Assembly: GCF_900626075.1 (NCBI RefSeq)
Contig: NZ_UYZY01000001.1
Coordinates: forward strand, 930,001 to 994,000
Source: Clostridium transplantifaecale
GTDB lineage: Bacteria > Bacillota > Clostridia > Lachnospirales > Lachnospiraceae
Direction of reading: 5' to 3'
DNA length: 64,000 bases
Part shown: positions 6,785 through 14,628 of the stretch, one piece after another
Position numbering within the stretch: position 1 is the first letter of the stretch
How the letters are laid out: every line of letters begins with the position of its first letter
The notes under the pieces: model-generated
What the model saw: the letters and a program-made list of their open reading frames with translations, nothing else
Databases searched by the model: none
Told to the model about the DNA's origin: nothing
Position numbers and translations under genes: made by a program

Positions 6785-7344
6785 TTTTTTCTTCTCCAAA
6801 GCCAGTTGATAAAACGCACAATAGGAATGCTGCTTCGTCGGATTGTCTGTTGGGTCCTTTCTTCCAGAAAATCTCGAAAGGCATCCGTACTATCACCTAA
6901 AGCTGCCTTGGGTATCATATATCCACCGTATTCATCGCGAAAAATATAGAAATAGCTTCCATCCTCCGCTATCCCACGCACATCGGAATATGACTCAGAA
7001 CCGTCTTTGTTGCCCTCCGGCAGGCAGTAAATGTCCATTCCCCTGTCACGGAATACATAGCGTGATGAAGGGAACGGCCTGCCCGCTTTCCTGAGCTGTT
7101 CCGACAGTTTATGCGCGGTCCGGTTGCTGGAGACGTAGGTGCTGGTAGCCAGATAACCGCCATAGGCCACCAGCAGGATCCCCCACCACTCAGAAAAGCA
7201 GACCACGCCGGTCATCATCAGCATCAGGCTGAAAGCGGTCCGCCACATGCGGTTGCTTTTGCAGAACATGTCATACTGCATATGGGCGAGCGCCTTGAAG
7301 CTCTCTTCCGAATGCTGCATTTCAATCTCGTAAAAAGAAGCCAT
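6781..7344 (-). CDS. YcxB-like membrane protein
   Basis: The 187-residue protein has two hydrophobic segments close together (about residues 36-70), then a soluble C-terminal region with YVFRDRGMDIYCLPEGN, YSDVRGIAEDGSYFYIFRDE and GGYMIPKAALG. The IPK segment after a beta-rich domain is the hallmark of the YcxB-like C-terminal domain. The function of the family is unknown. It lies 52 bases after dctM and is translationally coupled to glpP, so it is probably part of the TRAP operon. Confidence 0.75.
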   Translation of the reverse strand: MASFYEIEMQHSEESFKALAHMQYDMFCKSNRMWRTAFSLMLMMTGVVCFSEWWGILLVAYGGYLATSTYVSSNRTAHKLSEQLRKAGRPFPSSRYVFRDRGMDIYCLPEGNKDGSESYSDVRGIAEDGSYFYIFRDEYGGYMIPKAALGDSTDAFRDFLEERTQQTIRRSSIPIVRFINWLWRRKK

Positions 7345-7396
7345 AAATTTCTCCGTTTCAAACTGGAATCAGCCGTAACACCTACCCTGAGCCGTA

Positions 7397-8710
7397 TCAG
7401 CCCGGCGCGGTGCCGTAAAGCAGATCCGGTACGCAGGTGATAAGGAACGGACAAAATGTAAGCAGCAGCAATACAATGAAGAGGCATAGGATAAACGGCC
7501 ATACCTCCTTTAGGAAATCTCCGATCGGGCACTTCGTAATACCGCAGGTGGTAAACATCATAGAACCAAACGGAGGCGTGATGCCGCCAATCATGATATT
7601 TACAATTGCAACCAGTCCAAAATGGTAATCGTTGATTCCAAGCTGTCTCGATACGGGCAGCAGTAACGGGGTGATAATCATCAGCGCCGCTCCGCCTTCC
7701 AGGAACATACCCATAACCAGAAGAATCAGGTTACAGAGCAGAAGGAATACATATTTATTGTCGGTCAGTCCCAGCATTCCTCCTGCCACGATCTTCGGCA
7801 GATTAATCCATGTCATATAATAACCGAATACCTTCGCCGCCACCATGATCAGGACAACGCTGGAGGTACCCGCAATCGTATCAAGCACAATAGGAATCAG
7901 ATGCTTTTTCAGGGAAAGCCGTTTGTATACCAGCCCGCCGATAATAAAGCAGTAAAGCACGGCAACGGCGCCGCCCTCGGACGGTGTAAACATACCAAGG
8001 CGCATACCGATGATGATTCCGAATGGGAAGAACAGGCCCCAGAAGGAAATGAACGCCTGCTTCAGGATCTCTTTTGCAGCCGGACGTTTGTCACGGGTTT
8101 TCGGGTAATTTCTCTTTTTTGCAATAATAGCCACGGTAATCATCATGGAAACCGCCATGAGAATACCTGGAACATATCCGGCCGCAAAGGTCCGCCCCAG
8201 TGAAATCTGGGCAATCAACGTAAATACAATCAGGTTGACTCCCGGAGGAATAACAGGGGTGGCAGCCGAAGAGGCAGCCGTGATCGCAGCCGAAAAGGCT
8301 TTGGAATAACCTCGCCGCTCCATCTCGGGAACCAGCATCTTACTCTGCATTGCGCAGTCCGCATTAGCAGAGCCGGAGCAGCCGCCCATCAGCATACTGA
8401 GCAGTACGTTAACCTGGGCAAGCCCGCCTTTCATATGGCCGGTCACCATCTCGGCAAAGTCCATCATCTTCTCACTGATTCCCCCATAGTTCATGACGGA
8501 ACCCGACATGATAAAGAAGGGGATCGCCAGCATGGAGAAAGACTGCGTAGACTTCATAACCGTCTGCAGAATCAGCCAGCTCTGTGAAGTCGTATCAATA
8601 AATGTAAAATAGAAAAACGTAGCGCCGAATAAGGCGTAAACAATAGGCATACCTAAAAAGTAGAAAATAAATACAAGGAAAACAGGGATCAATTGAACTA
8701 TGCTAATCAT
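7397..8710 (-). CDS. dctM: TRAP transporter large permease DctM
   Basis: This 437-residue protein has about 12 hydrophobic segments and the DctM hallmarks: GGCSGSANADCAMQSKMLVP, AASSAATPVIPPGVNLIVFT and GGITPPFGSMMFTTCGI. It is the ion-coupled channel subunit of a tripartite ATP-independent periplasmic transporter for organic acids such as C4-dicarboxylates, keto acids or sialic acid. A longer upstream frame exists, but the ATG at 8710 has a GGAGG site and overlaps the dctQ stop (ATGA), the normal coupling. The substrate cannot be read from the sequence. Confidence 0.93.
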   Translation of the reverse strand: MISIVQLIPVFLVFIFYFLGMPIVYALFGATFFYFTFIDTTSQSWLILQTVMKSTQSFSMLAIPFFIMSGSVMNYGGISEKMMDFAEMVTGHMKGGLAQVNVLLSMLMGGCSGSANADCAMQSKMLVPEMERRGYSKAFSAAITAASSAATPVIPPGVNLIVFTLIAQISLGRTFAAGYVPGILMAVSMMITVAIIAKKRNYPKTRDKRPAAKEILKQAFISFWGLFFPFGIIIGMRLGMFTPSEGGAVAVLYCFIIGGLVYKRLSLKKHLIPIVLDTIAGTSSVVLIMVAAKVFGYYMTWINLPKIVAGGMLGLTDNKYVFLLLCNLILLVMGMFLEGGAALMIITPLLLPVSRQLGINDYHFGLVAIVNIMIGGITPPFGSMMFTTCGITKCPIGDFLKEVWPFILCLFIVLLLLTFCPFLITCVPDLLYGTAPG

Positions 8711-9219
8711 GCAGTTTTTCCTCCTTTCCCTGCCATTGCGAATTTCATTAAATCTTTTACTATAAAGTAAATGCAGTAAATCAGAGATAATCCAAAACCA
8801 AGGGGTACGGCGATTGAAATGTACCAGCTCGGCACACGAAGTGTGTTGGTCAGTTTGCCCCATGTATTGACAACGTACTGCACGCTGATATTGGTCAGCA
8901 TAATCAGAACGCCCAGTTCCAGAATCTGAACAATTACGGTAACAACTTTTTTCATTTTTGCCGGCATCATATTGACTAAAATATCTACGCCCAAATGAGC
9001 GTGCGTACGGTAAGCATACGCACTGCCGATGAAAACAGTCCAGACAAAAAGCCCCGTCACGACCTCCTCACACCAAAACAGCGGACTTCTCATGATGTAA
9101 CGCATAAGAACATTGATGTTAACCAATAGAGTACACATAACCAGGCTCGTGCCGGTAACAATCGCATCAAGATTCTTCAGTATTGATTTAAAAGAATACT
9201 TTTTCGATTTTTCTTCCAT
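8707..9219 (-). CDS. dctQ: TRAP transporter small permease DctQ
   Basis: The 170-residue protein has four membrane segments and the DctQ pattern LVNINVLMRYIMRSPLFWCE followed by VVTGLFVWTVFIGSAYAYR and HLGVDILV. It forms the membrane complex with DctM. The start is the ATG at 9219, with GGAGGT eight bases upstream; an in-frame GTG four codons earlier lies inside that site and was rejected. It sits between dctP and dctM, coupled to the latter. Confidence 0.92.
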   Translation of the reverse strand: MEEKSKKYSFKSILKNLDAIVTGTSLVMCTLLVNINVLMRYIMRSPLFWCEEVVTGLFVWTVFIGSAYAYRTHAHLGVDILVNMMPAKMKKVVTVIVQILELGVLIMLTNISVQYVVNTWGKLTNTLRVPSWYISIAVPLGFGLSLIYCIYFIVKDLMKFAMAGKGGKTA

Positions 9220-9291
9220 ACCTACCTCCACTTTATTCTGTATCAGGAAAGCAAAATGTTCCCTGTGTATTCCGGCCCTGCCGTTTAACAG

Positions 9292-9317
9292 AGACTGCCC
9301 GAAGAGTCGGGCAGTCT
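9292..9317 (-). other. Perfect hairpin after dctP, no T-tract
   Basis: Eleven-base perfect arms (AGACTGCCCGA) with a four-base loop lie between the dctP stop and dctQ. On the mRNA the 3' side continues CTGTTAAAC, so it is not a normal terminator. Hairpins here usually protect the binding-protein mRNA or damp downstream translation. Confidence 0.6.
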
Positions 9318-9360
9318 GCTTGAGCGGTAATTATACCATTCCGTACAATCACCGGTACGC

Positions 9361-10455
9361 TTACTTATTCTTTGAGCGATAGTCTGTAAGGAATTCAACA
9401 AGCTTTCCGTGAAGTTCCGGATCTGCCTTATATTCCTCTACGATCCAGTCGTAAACAGGCGTACATGCTTCTGTAAAAGCGTCAATGTCAACATCATTCC
9501 ATTTAACGCCCTGCTGCTCCAGGAACGTAATCATATCGGCTTCATCTTCCTCTGCATGCTCCTGCTCCCAGATACCGGCTTCTATACAGCACTCATCCAG
9601 AATATCTCTCCATTTTTTAGGAATAGACTGATAAACATCTTCTGCCATAAACAGCCAGCGTGTAGCGATGAAATGGTTGGTATTGGCTACATTCTTTGTG
9701 TACTCATATGCGCCCGTATCTTTCAGGGTTGAAATGGAACCCTCAAAGCCGTTAACAACGCCGCTGGACATCGCGGAGATACACTCGGTAAAGCTCATAG
9801 GAGAAGGTGTTGCTCCCAGGGCGGTAATCGTCTGGATAAACAGAGGAGATTCGGTGGAGCGAAGAATCAAACCATTCAAATCTGCCGGTTTCTCAACAAC
9901 CTTGTTCGTACAAACACTTCTGAATCCAAAGGAGTAATGGGTATCCAGCACGTGGATGTTAAACTCCTTGGCAAGACGGTCATTTAAATTTTTAACTATA
10001 TCTGTTTCCATAACAGCATTGTACTCTTCGTTGGATGTGTAAAGCATCGGTCCTACAAGTACATTAAAGTCACCTATGTAATCGGCAAAGTATGACGGTT
10101 CCTCCAGACCCATCCAGATAGCGCCGTTATGCGCCTGCTCTACGGATTCTCCGTAGCAGTCGAGCTGGTTCTGTCCGTAATATTCAAGGACAATATGGCC
10201 TTCCGTCCGTTCATTTACGATCTTGGCAAGATACTCACTGGCCTTATAGTTCCACTCTGCCGGCTGGAACACGTTTGAAAACTTGATTGTAATCTGAAAG
10301 TCGTCGGCTTCTTCATCCGAAACTTCCGCTTTTGGAGCCTCAGCCTCAGCTCCTCCTGTAGTTGGTGTACTGGCCGCCTGTTTTCCACTGCCGCCGCATG
10401 CGCTCAGCGAAAGCGCCATTGTAGATGCGAGAAGTATCGCAATTGCTTTTTTCAT
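9361..10455 (-). CDS. dctP: TRAP transporter solute-binding lipoprotein DctP
   Basis: The 364-residue protein begins MKKAIAILLASTMALSLSAC with a lipobox (LSAC/G), then a low-complexity linker. The mature part matches DctP-type binding proteins: KFSNVFQPAEWNYKASEYLA, the WMGLEEPSYFADYIGDFNVL segment, RSTESPLFIQTITALGATP (the substrate-contacting Arg lies in this block) and EVGA-like ECISAMSSGVVNGFEG. I took ATG 10455 with AAGGAGG; a longer frame into the leader has no lipoprotein signal. It is the first gene of the operon and presumably sets its specificity. Confidence 0.92.
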   Translation of the reverse strand: MKKAIAILLASTMALSLSACGGSGKQAASTPTTGGAEAEAPKAEVSDEEADDFQITIKFSNVFQPAEWNYKASEYLAKIVNERTEGHIVLEYYGQNQLDCYGESVEQAHNGAIWMGLEEPSYFADYIGDFNVLVGPMLYTSNEEYNAVMETDIVKNLNDRLAKEFNIHVLDTHYSFGFRSVCTNKVVEKPADLNGLILRSTESPLFIQTITALGATPSPMSFTECISAMSSGVVNGFEGSISTLKDTGAYEYTKNVANTNHFIATRWLFMAEDVYQSIPKKWRDILDECCIEAGIWEQEHAEEDEADMITFLEQQGVKWNDVDIDAFTEACTPVYDWIVEEYKADPELHGKLVEFLTDYRSKNK

Positions 10456-10482
10456 AACAACCTCCTTGAGATATTTGATTAA

Positions 10483-10499
10483 TTTCAGGTACCCTGAAA
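10483..10499 (-). promoter_or_regulatory. 17-base palindrome in dctP leader
   Basis: TTTCAGG-TAC-CCTGAAA is a perfect inverted repeat 28 bases upstream of the dctP start codon. It is compact enough to be either a regulator operator or a short RNA hairpin that covers the ribosome site region. Confidence 0.4.
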
Positions 10500-10562
10500 C
10501 TCCGTTTTTCAAAGACAGGGGCACTTTAAGCCATTGGTTTCGCCTCCTTTTTTGCATAATAA

Positions 10563-10618
10563 AATGCAGCTCCTTCATAACAGTCCCTACCTCTGTGTAG
10601 ACTGTCCGAAGCTGCATT
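10563..10618 (-). promoter_or_regulatory. Leader hairpin of the TRAP operon, attenuator-like
   Basis: On the mRNA, AATGCAGCT (10618-10610) pairs with AGCTGCATT (10571-10563), and inside it ACAGTC pairs with GACTGT. The stem is followed by TTTATTAT. It lies in a leader of about 200 bases between the predicted promoter and dctP. The shape fits a regulated terminator. Because glpP is in the same operon, antitermination at this site is a testable idea. Confidence 0.45.
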
Positions 10619-10668
10619 GCTCATCTCTCATTTGCAGATTATTTAGTTGCCTGTCTTCTAATAAATTA

Positions 10669-10697
10669 ATTCTATCACCTTTTTAACTTGCAATCAA
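10669..10697 (-). promoter_or_regulatory. Predicted sigma-A promoter of the TRAP operon
   Basis: TTGATT (10697-10692), a 17-base spacer and TAGAAT (10674-10669) on the minus strand are followed by the 200-base leader of dctP. Four of six bases match in the -35 and five of six in the -10. The remaining bases up to 10928 show nothing else. Confidence 0.5.
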
Positions 10698-10928
10698 GTG
10701 TTTTTTATCTATTTTCCACATTTTTTTCCAGTTTCAATCGCATGTTATGTGTATTTTATACAAATTGTTTGGAAATTTATGTCAGATGCCATCATAGCTT
10801 ATCTCTGACGTCTTCAGGAAACTTTAAAAAACTCTGCCTTATCCTTCCTGCCGACAGAAGTGTTTGCACTTATCCTGCATCTGAAGGAAAACCCGGGTGG
10901 AGCGAACCGAACAGATGTAATTAAATGC

Positions 10929-10989
10929 AAAGAAAACTTGACACGAGGCCATTCAATCAATATAATAAGATTGTAAGGAAAACTTGACA
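10929..10989 (+). promoter_or_regulatory. Consensus sigma-A promoter flanked by 15-base direct repeat
   Basis: TTGACA (10938-10943), a 17-base spacer and TATAAT (10961-10966) form a perfect consensus promoter for the small plus-strand operon. The sequence AARGAAAACTTGACA occurs twice, at 10929-10943 (covering the -35) and 10975-10989 (just after the expected start site). Two copies placed this way suggest an operator, perhaps for the HTH protein encoded second in the operon. Confidence 0.75.
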
Positions 10990-11019
10990 AATTCACACAT
11001 GAATTATCGGGGTAAGCCT

Positions 11020-11337
11020 ATGGATAAAGATGAGATTTTGCGAAAAGCACAAGTTCAGAAAGGAAATAAGCCGGATGAAATGGAGCAGCTTGTTCAGAAG
11101 ACAGGATGTAAGAATTCTCTGACGTTTGGAATCGCGCTCTGCATAGTTTTAACAATATTAAAGCTGCGCGCAGGAGTATCTTTCAATGATGTATATGCAG
11201 TATGGGGATCGATGGCCAGCATCTATAATCTGTATGTATGGAAAGAGCTTAAAGATAAAAGTAATCTTTTCCTGGGAATTGTATGGGGAATAGGTTCGTT
11301 TGTATGCTTAATCCTATATATTACCGAGATTTTTTGA
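11020..11337 (+). CDS. DUF6442-like small membrane protein
   Basis: The 105-residue protein starts MDKDEILRKAQVQKGNKPDE and then has two to three hydrophobic segments (SLTFGIALCIVLTILKL, AVWGSMASIYNLYVWKEL and LFLGIVWGIGSFVCLILYI). This N-terminal motif and topology match DUF6442 proteins, which are almost always encoded beside a small XRE-type regulator, as here. I used the ATG at 11020 because the family begins there; an upstream in-frame ATG has no ribosome site. The function is unknown. It is the first gene of a two-gene operon with the promoter at 10938. Confidence 0.75.
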   Translation: MDKDEILRKAQVQKGNKPDEMEQLVQKTGCKNSLTFGIALCIVLTILKLRAGVSFNDVYAVWGSMASIYNLYVWKELKDKSNLFLGIVWGIGSFVCLILYITEIF

Positions 11338-11348
11338 CAGGACAGAAT

Positions 11349-11561
11349 ATGGATAATGAACTTATATTAAAAAACAGGCTGAAAGAAGCACGAAGTGAAA
11401 CAGGAATTTCCCAGGGAGAATTGGCAGCTCTGGTCGGTGTTTCCAGGCAGACAATCAGTTATATTGAAACCGGCCAGTTTAATCCCACTGCAAAGCTTGC
11501 GCTCCTGCTTTGTATTGCATTAGATAAGAAATTTGAAGAATTATTTTATTTTGAACCGTGA
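11349..11561 (+). CDS. XRE-family small HTH regulator
   Basis: The 70-residue protein is a single HTH_3 domain: LKNRLKEARSETGISQGELA, ALVGVSRQTISYIETGQFNP, then LALLLCIALDKKFEELF. It belongs to the one-domain repressors whose gene follows a small membrane protein in many clostridia. The gene starts 11 bases after the DUF6442 stop. Likely role (inference): autoregulation of the operon through the repeated AARGAAAACTTGACA site. Confidence 0.85.
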   Translation: MDNELILKNRLKEARSETGISQGELAALVGVSRQTISYIETGQFNPTAKLALLLCIALDKKFEELFYFEP

Positions 11562-11575
11562 TTCCCCCTGAACGA

Positions 11576-11617
11576 AGAGAGCAGACCAGATCATATTGAC
11601 CGGACTGCTCTCTTTCT
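11576..11617. terminator. Bidirectional terminator between HTH gene and argF
   Basis: AGAGAGCAG (11576-11584) pairs with CTGCTCTCT (11605-11613), followed by TTTCT on the plus strand. It lies between convergent genes and can serve the HTH operon and the end of the arginine operon. Confidence 0.7.
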
Positions 11618-11632
11618 ATAAAAGAATACTCC

Positions 11633-12538
11633 TTATTTCATCAGCGTAACCATAACCGCCTTCTGCGCATGCAGCCGGTTCTCGGCCTCCTCAAAGATTT
11701 CATCCGCATGTTCTTCAAATATCTTATCCGTTATCTCCTGGCCGCGGTAAGCGGGCAGGCAGTGCTGTACCATAGCTCCCGGTTTTGCGGCGGCCATCAG
11801 TTTATCGTTTAACTGATATCCCTGGAAGGCCTTCATACGCACTTCCTTCTCTTCCTCCTGGCCCATGGATGCCCAGGTGTCCGTAATCACAATATCGGCG
11901 TTTTCCACAGCCTTCACCGGATCATCGGTCAATGTAAATGCATCGCCGCAGCCTGTTGCAAAGTCCAGAACCTGCTGAGCCGGTCTGTAACCTTCCGGCG
12001 CCGCAATGGAGACGTTCATCTTCATCTTGAGCCCTCCCACGATCAGGGAGTTTGCCATATTATTGCCGTCACCGATATAGCAGAGTTTCAAACCTTCCAG
12101 CACACCGTACTTTTCGCGGATAGTCATCAAATCGGCCAGTACCTGGCAGGGATGGCAGAAATCGGTCAATCCGTTGATGATCGGGATGGAACCGTATTTT
12201 GCAAGATCCTCCACCTCTTTCTGTTCATAGGTGCGGATCATGATTCCGTCCAGGTACCTCGACAGGACGCGGGCCGTGTCCTGAACCGGTTCACCGCGGC
12301 CAATCTGCAGATCTCTGGAGGACAAAAACAGCGCCTGGCCGCCCAGCTGGAAGATTCCCGTTTCAAAGGAAACCCTGGTTCTTGTGGAGGATTTCTGGAA
12401 AATCAGGCCGATGGATTTTCCCTCCAGAAGACGGTGGGTGATATTGTGTTTTCTTTCATATTTAAGCTGGTCCGCCAAGTCGAGAATGGAAGTAATCTCC
12501 TCCGGCTGTAAGTCCAGCAGTTTTAATAAATGGTTCAT
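11633..12538 (-). CDS. argF: Ornithine carbamoyltransferase
   Basis: The 301-residue enzyme joins ornithine and carbamoyl phosphate to citrulline. It shows the carbamoyl-phosphate site SSTRTRVSFE (about residues 50-59), FCHPCQVLADLMT (HPxQ), the ornithine loop TDTWASMGQEEE and HCLPAYRGQEI, all diagnostic for OTC and not aspartate carbamoyltransferase. The length is normal. It is the last gene of the arginine operon and its ATG overlaps the argD stop by four bases. No arginine-deiminase genes are nearby, so it is the biosynthetic enzyme. Confidence 0.97.
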   Translation of the reverse strand: MNHLLKLLDLQPEEITSILDLADQLKYERKHNITHRLLEGKSIGLIFQKSSTRTRVSFETGIFQLGGQALFLSSRDLQIGRGEPVQDTARVLSRYLDGIMIRTYEQKEVEDLAKYGSIPIINGLTDFCHPCQVLADLMTIREKYGVLEGLKLCYIGDGNNMANSLIVGGLKMKMNVSIAAPEGYRPAQQVLDFATGCGDAFTLTDDPVKAVENADIVITDTWASMGQEEEKEVRMKAFQGYQLNDKLMAAAKPGAMVQHCLPAYRGQEITDKIFEEHADEIFEEAENRLHAQKAVMVTLMK

Positions 12539-13719
12539 GCTCCGAATACCTCCTTCATAACTGCAACTGCGCTGTCCATCTCCTCATAGCTGATAACGAG
12601 AGGCGGAAGAAGACGGATTGCCTCCTCACCGGCCGTAAGCGCCAGCACGCCCTTTTCAAGTAACTGATTGACCAGAGAAGCGCGTATTTCTTTATCCACA
12701 ACGATTCCCAGCATCAGTCCCATGCCTCTGACCGTCTTTACTTTTGAAGAGCCCAGTGACTGGATGGAATCTTTCAGATATTCGCCTTTTTCCCGTACCT
12801 CTTTCAAAAATTCCGGTTTATTTACAATGGAAAGCACTGTCTGTGCAGCCGTGCAGCAGAAAGGATTGCCGCCGAATGTCGTTCCATGGGTGCCTGCGCC
12901 CAGTACGTCCGCACATTTCACTGACGCCATAACCGCGCCGACCGGCACGCCGCCGCCAAGTCCTTTTGCCATGCTCACCGCATCCGGTTTTATCCCGTAC
13001 TGCTCATAACAGAACAGGCTGCCGGTGCGGCCGATACCGGTCTGGACCTCATCAATTAAGAAGAGAATGTCTTTTTCCTTACAGATGGCTGCCGCCTGCT
13101 CCACATATTCCCGATCCAGAGGAAGGACTCCGCCCTCTCCCTGAATCATCTCCATCATAACGGCACAAACGGAATCATCGATTTTTGACTTAAAATCCTC
13201 TATGTCGTTGGCCGCAGCGTAATCGAACCCTTCGGTAAACGGGAAGAAATACTGATGGAATTTTTCCTGGCCGGTTGCCTTAAGCGTTGTCACGGTACGC
13301 CCGTGGAAGGACTGTTTAAGTGTGATAATCTTGTTTCTTCCCTCCCCGTATTTGTCAAAGGAATATTTCCTGGCAAGTTTGATCATTCCTTCGTTGGCCT
13401 CCGCCCCGGAGTTGGAAAAGAATATTTTTCCCATTTCGCAGGAGGTAACTAATTCTTTCGCCACCTGTACCATCGGTTCCGTCAGATAAAGATTGGAGGC
13501 GTGCATCAGCTTATGCGCCTGGGCATTTAATGCATCTACCAGGGCCGTGTTGTCATGCCCCAGGCTGTTGACGCCGATTCCGGATGTCATATCGATGTAT
13601 TTTTTTCCTTCGGTATCCCAGAGAGTGGCTCCTTTTCCATGGTCAAGTGCAACCGGAAAACGTCCGTATGTATGCATTAAATAGAGCTGTTCCTCATCTT
13701 TTAGTTCCTGATATGTCAT
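12535..13719 (-). CDS. argD: Acetylornithine aminotransferase
   Basis: This 394-residue class-III PLP aminotransferase converts N-acetylglutamate semialdehyde to N-acetylornithine. Visible are FFSNSGAEANEGMIKLARKY (phosphate-binding), SFHGRT, LFLIDEVQTGIGRTG and SMAKGLGGGVPVGA, where the Lys of AKGLGGG is the PLP Schiff-base residue. It has an AGGAGG site and lies 39 bases after argB. Position between argB and argF makes ArgD more likely than a general ornithine or GABA aminotransferase. Confidence 0.96.
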   Translation of the reverse strand: MTYQELKDEEQLYLMHTYGRFPVALDHGKGATLWDTEGKKYIDMTSGIGVNSLGHDNTALVDALNAQAHKLMHASNLYLTEPMVQVAKELVTSCEMGKIFFSNSGAEANEGMIKLARKYSFDKYGEGRNKIITLKQSFHGRTVTTLKATGQEKFHQYFFPFTEGFDYAAANDIEDFKSKIDDSVCAVMMEMIQGEGGVLPLDREYVEQAAAICKEKDILFLIDEVQTGIGRTGSLFCYEQYGIKPDAVSMAKGLGGGVPVGAVMASVKCADVLGAGTHGTTFGGNPFCCTAAQTVLSIVNKPEFLKEVREKGEYLKDSIQSLGSSKVKTVRGMGLMLGIVVDKEIRASLVNQLLEKGVLALTAGEEAIRLLPPLVISYEEMDSAVAVMKEVFGA

Positions 13720-13758
13720 AATCTGTTATTCCTCCTGCCTTTTCATGCCTTCCCCGTC

Positions 13759-14628
13759 CTATGAGAACATGGTCCCCACACCGTCTTTGCTGAGCAGCTC
13801 GATGAGAATCGAGTGCGGGACACGTCCGTCCTGGATATTGGCTCTCTCAACTCCCTGGCGCACTGCCTCGACGCAGCAGTCCACCTTGGGGATCATGCCT
13901 CCCGATATAATGCCTGATTTAACGAGTGCCGGAACCTCCGATACTTTAAGTTTGGGAATCAGCGTGCTGTCATCCCCCGGCTCCCTCATCAGCCCCCTCA
14001 CATCGGTCAGCAGAATCAGTTTTTTCGCTTTCAGCGCTACGGCCAGCTTCTCTGCCGCCGTATCCGCGTTGATATTGTAATTGGTTTCCTCGTCGACTCC
14101 GGCGGCCACCGATGAGACAACGGGGATATATCCTTCCGACAGCATATCGAGAACCAGTTTCTCATTCACCTCGGTTATCTCTCCGACATATCCGTATTCC
14201 GTGCCGTCGGGATCCTGTAAACGCACCGCCTTAAACAGGCCGCCGTCCATTCCTCCGAGACCAACGCCCTTGCCGCCCGCTTTTTCAAGCAGGGATACAA
14301 GGTTTTTGTTGACCTTGCCGCAGAGGATCATCTGGACAATATCCATCGTCTCTCCGTCGGTATAGCGGAGACCTTTGACGAATTTGGACTCTTTGCCGAT
14401 TTTCTTCAGCATATCGGATATCTCTGGGCCTCCGCCGTGGACAAGAACCACCTTGATCCCCACCAGATTTAAAAGGACGATATCCTGAATTACCGCTTCC
14501 TTCAGCTCTTCATTGATCATTGCATTGCCGCCGTATTTTACCACAATGACCTGACCGGCGTATTCCTGGATGTACGGCAGCGCTTCCACCAGGATTCCGG
14601 CTCTTGTTTCAGGGTTTAAATTCATCAT
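13759..14628 (-). CDS. argB: Acetylglutamate kinase
   Basis: The 289-residue amino-acid kinase phosphorylates N-acetylglutamate. Diagnostic segments are VIVVKYGGNAM at the N-terminus, VVLVHGGGPEISDMLKKIG, GLRYTDGETM, NINADTAAEKLAVALKAKKL and LLTDVRGL near the ATP site. An N-terminal helix of about 20 residues before VKYGG suggests the arginine-inhibited hexameric type (inference). It is coupled to argJ by an ATGA overlap, typical of an operon. Confidence 0.96.
   Translation of the reverse strand: MMNLNPETRAGILVEALPYIQEYAGQVIVVKYGGNAMINEELKEAVIQDIVLLNLVGIKVVLVHGGGPEISDMLKKIGKESKFVKGLRYTDGETMDIVQMILCGKVNKNLVSLLEKAGGKGVGLGGMDGGLFKAVRLQDPDGTEYGYVGEITEVNEKLVLDMLSEGYIPVVSSVAAGVDEETNYNINADTAAEKLAVALKAKKLILLTDVRGLMREPGDDSTLIPKLKVSEVPALVKSGIISGGMIPKVDCCVEAVRQGVERANIQDGRVPHSILIELLSKDGVGTMFS

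Noticed and set aside
8711..8863. N-terminal extension of dctM over the end of dctQ
   Set aside because: It would overlap dctQ by about 50 codons in another frame. The ATG at 8710 has a GGAGG site and the standard four-base overlap.
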